Origin: an uncultured Prevotella sp.
Lineage (GTDB): Bacteria > Bacteroidota > Bacteroidia > Bacteroidales > Bacteroidaceae
Direction of reading: 5' to 3'
NCBI GenBank assembly: GCA_902477645.1
Contig: CABSIA010000119.1
Location: forward strand, 1 to 9,498
Length of the DNA: 9,498 nt
Shown here one piece after another: positions 6,534 to 9,498 of this stretch (its first letter is position 1; each line of letters opens with the position of its first letter). The position numbers and the translations under genes were made by a program. Below the pieces are notes generated by a model, which had not been told where the DNA came from, searched no databases, and saw nothing but the letters and a program-made list of their open reading frames with translations.

Positions 6534-7700
6534 ATGAAACTGTCACAATTCAAATTCAAGTTGCCGGAGGAGCAGGTAGCACTTTATCCTCATAATTTTG
6601 TCCGTGAATACACTAACGACAATGGCGAGAAAGAACAATTCCGTCTGGTCCGCCGTGACGAGGCGCGTATGATGGTGCTTCACCGCAAGTCGGGAAAAAT
6701 CGACATGTTCCAAACCGACGGGCAGGGCAACGAGCAGGAGGGAAAATACATAGAGTTCAGAAATATCGTCGATTATTTCGACGAGGGCGACATTTTCGTG
6801 CTCAACGATACAAAAGTGTTCCCGGCGCGTCTATATGGCACCAAGGAGAAAACAGACGCCAAAATCGAGGTCTTTCTGCTCCGTGAGCTGAACCGCGAGA
6901 TGAGACTTTGGGATGTTCTCGTTGAGCCTGCGCGTAAAATCCGCATAGGCAACAAGCTTTTCTTTGACGAGACTGGCACTATGGTGGCTGAGGTAATAGA
7001 CAATACGACAAGCCGCGGACGTACGCTGCGCTTCCTATACGACTGCCCGCACGAGGAATTCAAGAAAGAGCTTTTTGCGCTTGGTGAGGCTCCGCTGCCA
7101 AGATACATCATCGACAAACGTGACAACCATCACGGCACAGAGGACGATTTCGACTACTTCCAGTGCATTTTCGCAAAGAACGAGGGTGCCGTAACAGCGC
7201 CTGCCACAGGTCTGCACTTTACCCGTGAGCTGATGAAGCGCATGGAGATAAAAGGCATCGAGACGGCATTTGTAACTTTGCATTGCGGACTTGGAAACTT
7301 CAGCTCCATTGAGGTTGAGGACCTTACAAAACACAAAATGGACTCTGAGCAGATGCTGGTCACGAAAGAGGCATGCGACATCGTGAACGCCGCAAAACAG
7401 AGCGGCAAGCGTATATGCTCTGTGGGTACAAGCGTGTTGAAGGCTACAGAGACTGCCGTTGGCGTAGACGGAAAACTGAAGGAGTATTCAGACTGGACAA
7501 ACAAGTTCATCTTCCCTCCATACGAATTCGGACTTTCCGACTGTATGGTTGCCAATTTCTATCATCCGCTCTCTCCGTTGCTCATGGCTACAGCTGCTTT
7601 CGGCGGATATGAGAAAGTTATGGAGTGCTACGAGCTTGCGGTAAAGAACGGCTATCAGTTTGGCTGTTTCGGCGATTCGCTGCTTATCGTGAACGACTAA
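6534..7700 (+). CDS. queA: S-adenosylmethionine:tRNA ribosyltransferase-isomerase QueA
   Basis: 388 residues from ATG 6534. An upstream in-frame ATG (6504) would add ten residues unlike the family, whereas MKLSQFKFKLPEE is the typical Bacteroidetes start. QueA transfers and isomerises the ribose of SAM onto 7-aminomethyl-7-deazaguanine in tRNA, making epoxyqueuosine. Seen: FVLNDTKVFPARLYG (88-102), KIEVFLLRELN (110-120), WDVLVEPARKIRIGNKL (126-142), GEAPLPRYI (184-192), EGAVTAPATGLHFT (217-230), KHKMDSEQM (266-274), VGTSVLKATET (297-307) and WTNKFIFPPY (321-330). Two insertions, at about 21-40 and 57-73, make it about 30 residues longer than common relatives. The family's NFHLP.ST block reads NFYHPLSP (341-348). 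Its stop overlaps the folK start (TAATG). Confidence 0.96.
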   Translation: MKLSQFKFKLPEEQVALYPHNFVREYTNDNGEKEQFRLVRRDEARMMVLHRKSGKIDMFQTDGQGNEQEGKYIEFRNIVDYFDEGDIFVLNDTKVFPARLYGTKEKTDAKIEVFLLRELNREMRLWDVLVEPARKIRIGNKLFFDETGTMVAEVIDNTTSRGRTLRFLYDCPHEEFKKELFALGEAPLPRYIIDKRDNHHGTEDDFDYFQCIFAKNEGAVTAPATGLHFTRELMKRMEIKGIETAFVTLHCGLGNFSSIEVEDLTKHKMDSEQMLVTKEACDIVNAAKQSGKRICSVGTSVLKATETAVGVDGKLKEYSDWTNKFIFPPYEFGLSDCMVANFYHPLSPLLMATAAFGGYEKVMECYELAVKNGYQFGCFGDSLLIVND

Positions 7701-8107
7701 TGCACACAGTATATCTTTCATTAGGATCAAATCTCGGCAACAGGCGTGGGGTGATGCGTGAGGCATTGCGGCTTTTGGAACAGAGAGCCGGCAATGTGGC
7801 AAAAATCTCGTCACTCCACGAAACTGAGCCTTGGGGGTTCAGCTCGCCAAACATGTTCCTGAATGCCTGCGCAAAAATCGAGACCACACTCTCGCCTCAC
7901 CGTGTGCTTGAGGTAACTCAGGAAATTGAGAGAGAGCTCGGCAGAATGAACAAATCAGAGAATGGAACCTACGAGGACCGAATAATCGATATCGACATAC
8001 TTCTCTACGACGATATCACCGTCAATGAGCCAGACCTGAAAATCCCTCACCCGCTTATGCACGAGCGTGACTTTGTTATGAACCCATTAAAAGAAATTCT
8101 TGATTAA
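7700..8107 (+). CDS. folK: 6-hydroxymethyl-7,8-dihydropterin pyrophosphokinase FolK
   Basis: 135 residues from ATG 7700, which overlaps the queA stop. An in-frame ATG at 7625 lies inside queA and would add 25 residues before the conserved start, so it is rejected. FolK moves pyrophosphate from ATP to 6-hydroxymethyl-dihydropterin in folate synthesis. Seen: VYLSLGSNLGNR (4-15), ETEPWGF (41-47), FLNACAKIETTL (53-64), EIERELGR (75-82), and RIIDIDILLYDD (94-105), whose Asp97 and Asp99 are the Mg-binding pair. PHPLMHERDFVMNPLKEI (116-133) is the C-terminal signature. It is somewhat shorter than E. coli FolK (159 residues) but has every core motif. It is the last gene of the cluster; its stop codon is part of the terminator hairpin. 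Confidence 0.96.
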   Translation: MHTVYLSLGSNLGNRRGVMREALRLLEQRAGNVAKISSLHETEPWGFSSPNMFLNACAKIETTLSPHRVLEVTQEIERELGRMNKSENGTYEDRIIDIDILLYDDITVNEPDLKIPHPLMHERDFVMNPLKEILD

Positions 8108-8129
8108 AAGAGTTTCTTTTATTTTTTTT
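8105..8129 (+). terminator. AT-rich hairpin and T-run ending the folK cluster
   Basis: Bases 8105-8111 (taaaaga) pair with 8115-8121 (tctttta) over a 3-base loop, then comes a run of eight T (8122-8129). The stem starts in the folK stop codon. The stem is weak (one G-C pair) but the T-run is long, so it is plausible as a modest terminator. Confidence 0.5.
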
Positions 8130-8180
8130 ATATTCTTGTTGTGACTATTCCTGTCTCCTGAAATTTTTCTCATCAACGTA

Positions 8181-8210
8181 TTGCTTTTTTAAAATAAATT
8201 CGTATTTTTG
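8181..8210 (+). promoter_or_regulatory. Consensus Bacteroidetes promoter pointing antisense into the downstream cassette
   Basis: TTG at 8181-8183, exactly 19 bases, then TATTTTTG at 8203-8210, a full match to TAnnTTTG. Transcription would begin near 8217 and run rightwards, but no plausible plus-strand gene follows; instead it enters the 3' end of the minus-strand three-gene cassette. The next strong plus-strand stop is the hairpin at 9255-9304. It may make an antisense RNA, or be left over from a gene replaced by the cassette. The rest of the gap between folK and the cassette (8130-8244) is AT-rich, with nothing else I recognise. Confidence 0.6.
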
Positions 8211-8244
8211 TAGCAGAATTAGGATAGGACTATGTGTGCCTTGT

Positions 8245-8460
8245 TTATAATTCCAATTTCAACTCCTCATACAAATCTACTGGACCCAAATGCCAATATT
8301 TTGTGCTTTCTGTCGAAAGCTTTTTATATAGTTCCGAGTGATAGATGCGGTCCAGACTCTCTTGCAGTGTGAAACCGTAGTCGTCGTGCAGATATTCTAC
8401 TATCCAGCTTATCTTTCCTGGCAGTAGCAGGTGGAGATTGCTTTGGTTTATTTGGAACAT
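8245..8460 (-). CDS. Small acidic protein, third gene of a DUF3791-DUF3990 cassette
   Basis: 71 residues, with no domain that I can assign with confidence. The middle reads as a helical segment, ISWIVEYLHDDYGFTLQESL (17-36), then RIYHSELYKKLS (38-49), and the end is VDLYEELKLEL (61-71). I recall short proteins of similar layout (a DYGFT.EE-like stretch, then IY.S.LY..L, then a Y.E..E end) beside DUF3990 genes, but no name. The ATG is one base after the DUF3990 stop (TAATATG), so its synthesis depends on the toxin-like gene's translation. By size, charge and tight linkage it may be an antitoxin or accessory subunit. It has no tRNA- or DNA-binding motif that I can see. Confidence 0.8.
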   Translation of the reverse strand: MFQINQSNLHLLLPGKISWIVEYLHDDYGFTLQESLDRIYHSELYKKLSTESTKYWHLGPVDLYEELKLEL

Positions 8461-8461
8461 A

Positions 8462-8944
8462 TTATTTTATTTTAATTGCTTCAATGAAATGCAGGGCGGT
8501 TAGAGAATTCTCTGTATGGAACAGGTACTGGTCGACAAGTTTGTAAGTCTTAAGCTCACGGATAAGAGTCTCAACGCTGATGGCGCCAGACTCATAGAGT
8601 CCGAACTGAAGATAGACCCTGTCGTTTGCTACAGGGCCATATACAATGTCAAAGTCATGAGTAAAATTTTTTTTTGTTCTGTTTGCCATGACAAACTCTG
8701 CCCATTCTTTGCATGGTTCAGAGAAAATAAGGCTTTTTAGTTCCGGCAATTTCTTTTTGTCAAACTCATATATATTCACGTATCCAGATGGGGAATGTTT
8801 TTCATGCATACGCCTTTTCACCCATTCTTTGGATTGCGTCTCCGATGTTGTGGTATAGAACCCCTCACCGTAGTCGAGTCTGCGGTTTGGTTGGAGTATC
8901 ACAGGATGCTCCACAATTTCTAAACTGCCGTGATATATTTTCAT
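8462..8944 (-). CDS. DUF3990 protein, ADP-ribosyltransferase-like; candidate toxin
   Basis: 160 residues, full length for the family. Seen in order: YHGS (4-7), the expected first ART motif with His5; LDYGEGFYTTT (23-33), where Tyr30 fits the NAD-binding second motif; VNIYEFD (56-62); W81 and FVMANR (84-89); DFDIVYGPVANDRV (97-110), the family's most recognisable block; and DQYLFHTENSLTALHF (138-153), with Gln139 or Glu145 a possible third catalytic position. DUF3990 is, to my knowledge, grouped with the ADP-ribosyl fold, so NAD-dependent modification of a target is a reasonable but unproven role. The start overlaps the DUF3791 stop (ATGA), and the third gene follows after one base. No signal peptide, so it acts in the cytoplasm. 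Confidence 0.88.
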   Translation of the reverse strand: MKIYHGSLEIVEHPVILQPNRRLDYGEGFYTTTSETQSKEWVKRRMHEKHSPSGYVNIYEFDKKKLPELKSLIFSEPCKEWAEFVMANRTKKNFTHDFDIVYGPVANDRVYLQFGLYESGAISVETLIRELKTYKLVDQYLFHTENSLTALHFIEAIKIK

Positions 8945-9165
8945 GCCTTTTTGTTTTTTCTAATATCAATAAATTCTTCAATCTCTGCTATCAGCCATTG
9001 CCGTCCTTGGGTGTGAAGCGGCTCAAAGCATTGGACGAGATAATTGGTTACGCCATATCTCGAAAATAAGTCGACGACCTGCTCGCCAGTCATTTTTTTT
9101 GTGGCACCGTATTCTTCAATGCAGAATGCAACGAATAGTGCAATATCTTTGTCTTTCTTGTTCAT
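8941..9165 (-). CDS. DUF3791 protein, candidate antitoxin
   Basis: 74 residues, mostly helical in appearance. Seen: FVAFCIEEYGATKKMTGEQV (11-30), DLFSRYGVTNYLVQCFEPLH (32-51) and HTQGRQWLIAEIEEFI (51-66). The FCIEEY...TG..V..LF..YGV..YL.....LHTQG pattern is the DUF3791 signature as I remember it; these genes habitually sit next to DUF3990. It is first in the cassette and shares four bases with the DUF3990 gene (ATGA), so the two are made together. First position, small size and obligate partnership suggest an antitoxin, but no direct evidence is in the sequence, and I see no obvious helix-turn-helix to explain autoregulation. Confidence 0.87.
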   Translation of the reverse strand: MNKKDKDIALFVAFCIEEYGATKKMTGEQVVDLFSRYGVTNYLVQCFEPLHTQGRQWLIAEIEEFIDIRKNKKA

Positions 9166-9187
9166 GATAAAAATTGTATATTCGTTG

Positions 9188-9195
9188 CAAATATA
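9188..9195 (-). promoter_or_regulatory. Promoter -7 box of the DUF3791-DUF3990 cassette
   Basis: On the minus strand 9195-9188 reads TATATTTG, a full match to TAnnTTTG. Transcription would start near 9181, leaving a leader of about 16 bases before ATG 9165. The region where the TTG element should lie (about 9215-9218) has no TTG but falls inside the adjoining palindrome. Confidence 0.65.
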
Positions 9196-9197
9196 CT

Positions 9198-9225
9198 ATT
9201 TTATGGTGATAATCCACTATAAAAT
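9198..9225. promoter_or_regulatory. 28-bp interrupted palindrome, candidate operator of the cassette
   Basis: Plus strand: ATTTTAT, g, GTG, six bases, CAC, t, ATAAAAT. Arms 9198-9208 and 9215-9225 match at 10 of 11 positions. It starts two bases upstream of the -7 box and covers the spacer and the -33 region, where a bound repressor would block polymerase. The arms are AT-rich, so some symmetry is expected by chance; the GTG/CAC core and the placement make it more persuasive. Confidence 0.5.
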
Positions 9226-9254
9226 TATAATATTTCAGGCATGCAATAAAAATT

Positions 9255-9304
9255 AACCCTCGTCCTGCCTCCATTTGGAGATTAGAACGAGGGTTGTCTT
9301 TTTT
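9255..9304 (-). terminator. Bidirectional terminator between rpsO and the cassette
   Basis: Bases 9255-9263 (aaccctcgt) pair with 9287-9295 (acgagggtt) over 9 bp, with an inner ctcc/ggag stem (9269-9272 with 9277-9280). On the minus strand the hairpin is followed by aatttttatt (9254-9245), ending rpsO transcripts. On the plus strand it is followed by gtctttttt (9296-9304), which would stop any antisense RNA crossing the cassette before it reaches rpsO. Confidence 0.85.
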
Positions 9305-9320
9305 GTGACTTTTGCAACAA

Positions 9321-9498
9321 TTACTTGCGGAGGCCGAGGGCCTTTACAATAGCACGATAGCGGTTGATGTCGCGGTCGTAGAGGTAATTGAGCAATGCAC
9401 GGCGCTTTCCTACCAGCTGTGTCAACGAGCGTGTGGTAGTATAATCTTTACGGTGCTTCTTAACGTTCTCCGTCAAATGGGCAATACGGTATGAGAAC
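9321..9498 (-). CDS. rpsO: 30S ribosomal protein S15, 3' part only
   Basis: The last 58 codons are in the window, read leftwards to the TAA at 9323-9321; the start lies beyond the edge. The translation includes HLTENVKKHRKDYTTTRSLT, then LVGKRRALLNYLYDRDINRY, then RAIVKALGLRK. This is the C-terminal two thirds of S15, a 16S rRNA-binding protein of about 89 residues needed early in assembly of the small subunit's central domain. The HRKDY and LVGKRR.LL.YL blocks are diagnostic. A strong terminator follows 17 bases past the stop, so the gene is insulated from the cassette downstream of it. Confidence 0.96.
   Translation of the reverse strand, partial: FSYRIAHLTENVKKHRKDYTTTRSLTQLVGKRRALLNYLYDRDINRYRAIVKALGLRK

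Noticed and set aside
7625..7699. N-terminal extension of FolK from the ATG at 7625
   Set aside because: It lies wholly inside queA in another frame and precedes the conserved VYLSLGSNLG start. The TAATG overlap at 7700 gives a natural coupled start.
8232..8372. Plus-strand open frame of 46 codons just after the antisense promoter
   Set aside because: It is antisense to the 71-residue cassette gene, has no recognisable features and is of a length expected by chance. The promoter is more safely read as making a non-coding or remnant transcript.
8516..9256. Plus-strand open frames of 70-93 codons across the cassette (8516-8740, 8788-9069, 9044-9256)
   Set aside because: All lie opposite the DUF3990 and DUF3791 genes or the promoter region and show no family pattern.
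1..9498. CRISPR arrays, tRNA genes, insertion sequences or phage genes
   Set aside because: No regularly spaced repeat array, tRNA-like cloverleaf, transposase motif or att-like duplication was found by eye.

Overview
The window looks like chromosomal DNA of a Bacteroidales bacterium (Bacteroides/Prevotella/Muribaculaceae-like). The reasons are the gene order ftsX - DUF3098 - uppP - truB - queA - folK, the presence of DUF3098, a COG0731-type radical SAM protein of the kind common in this order, and promoters that fit the Bacteroidetes pattern (TTG, 19-21 bases, TAnnTTTG) rather than -35/-10 boxes. Shine-Dalgarno sequences are weak or absent. Species cannot be read from the sequence.

Left part (1-2632, plus strand): a 5'-truncated MBOAT O-acyltransferase (AlgI type) followed 6 bases later by a DHHW/AlgX-like SGNH-fold protein. 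Together they look like a two-gene cassette for O-acetylating an exported or surface glycan. It ends in a 191-base convergent gap holding a perfect 28-bp palindrome built from a 22-bp repeat, with a T-run. A minus-strand radical SAM gene (2824-3603) enters the gap from the other side.

Middle part (3672-8129, plus strand): a housekeeping cluster with a clear promoter ahead of ftsX. It encodes FtsX (divisome), a DUF3098 membrane protein, UppP (undecaprenyl-phosphate recycling), TruB (tRNA pseudouridine 55), QueA (queuosine) and FolK (folate). DUF3098/uppP and queA/folK overlap by one base (TAATG), which suggests translational coupling. A short AT-rich hairpin with a T-run closes the cluster at folK.

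Right part (8181-9225): a compact minus-strand, toxin-antitoxin-like cassette that is visibly richer in A+T than its neighbours. It encodes a DUF3791 protein, a DUF3990 protein (ADP-ribosyltransferase-like fold) and an unassigned 71-residue acidic protein. The genes overlap or nearly touch. A TATATTTG promoter box drives them and abuts a 28-bp interrupted palindrome that looks like an operator. A strong plus-strand promoter just past the 3' end of the cassette points into it, antisense. The cassette lies between folK and the 3' end of rpsO (ribosomal protein S15, minus strand, cut by the window edge). A bidirectional terminator separates cassette and rpsO.
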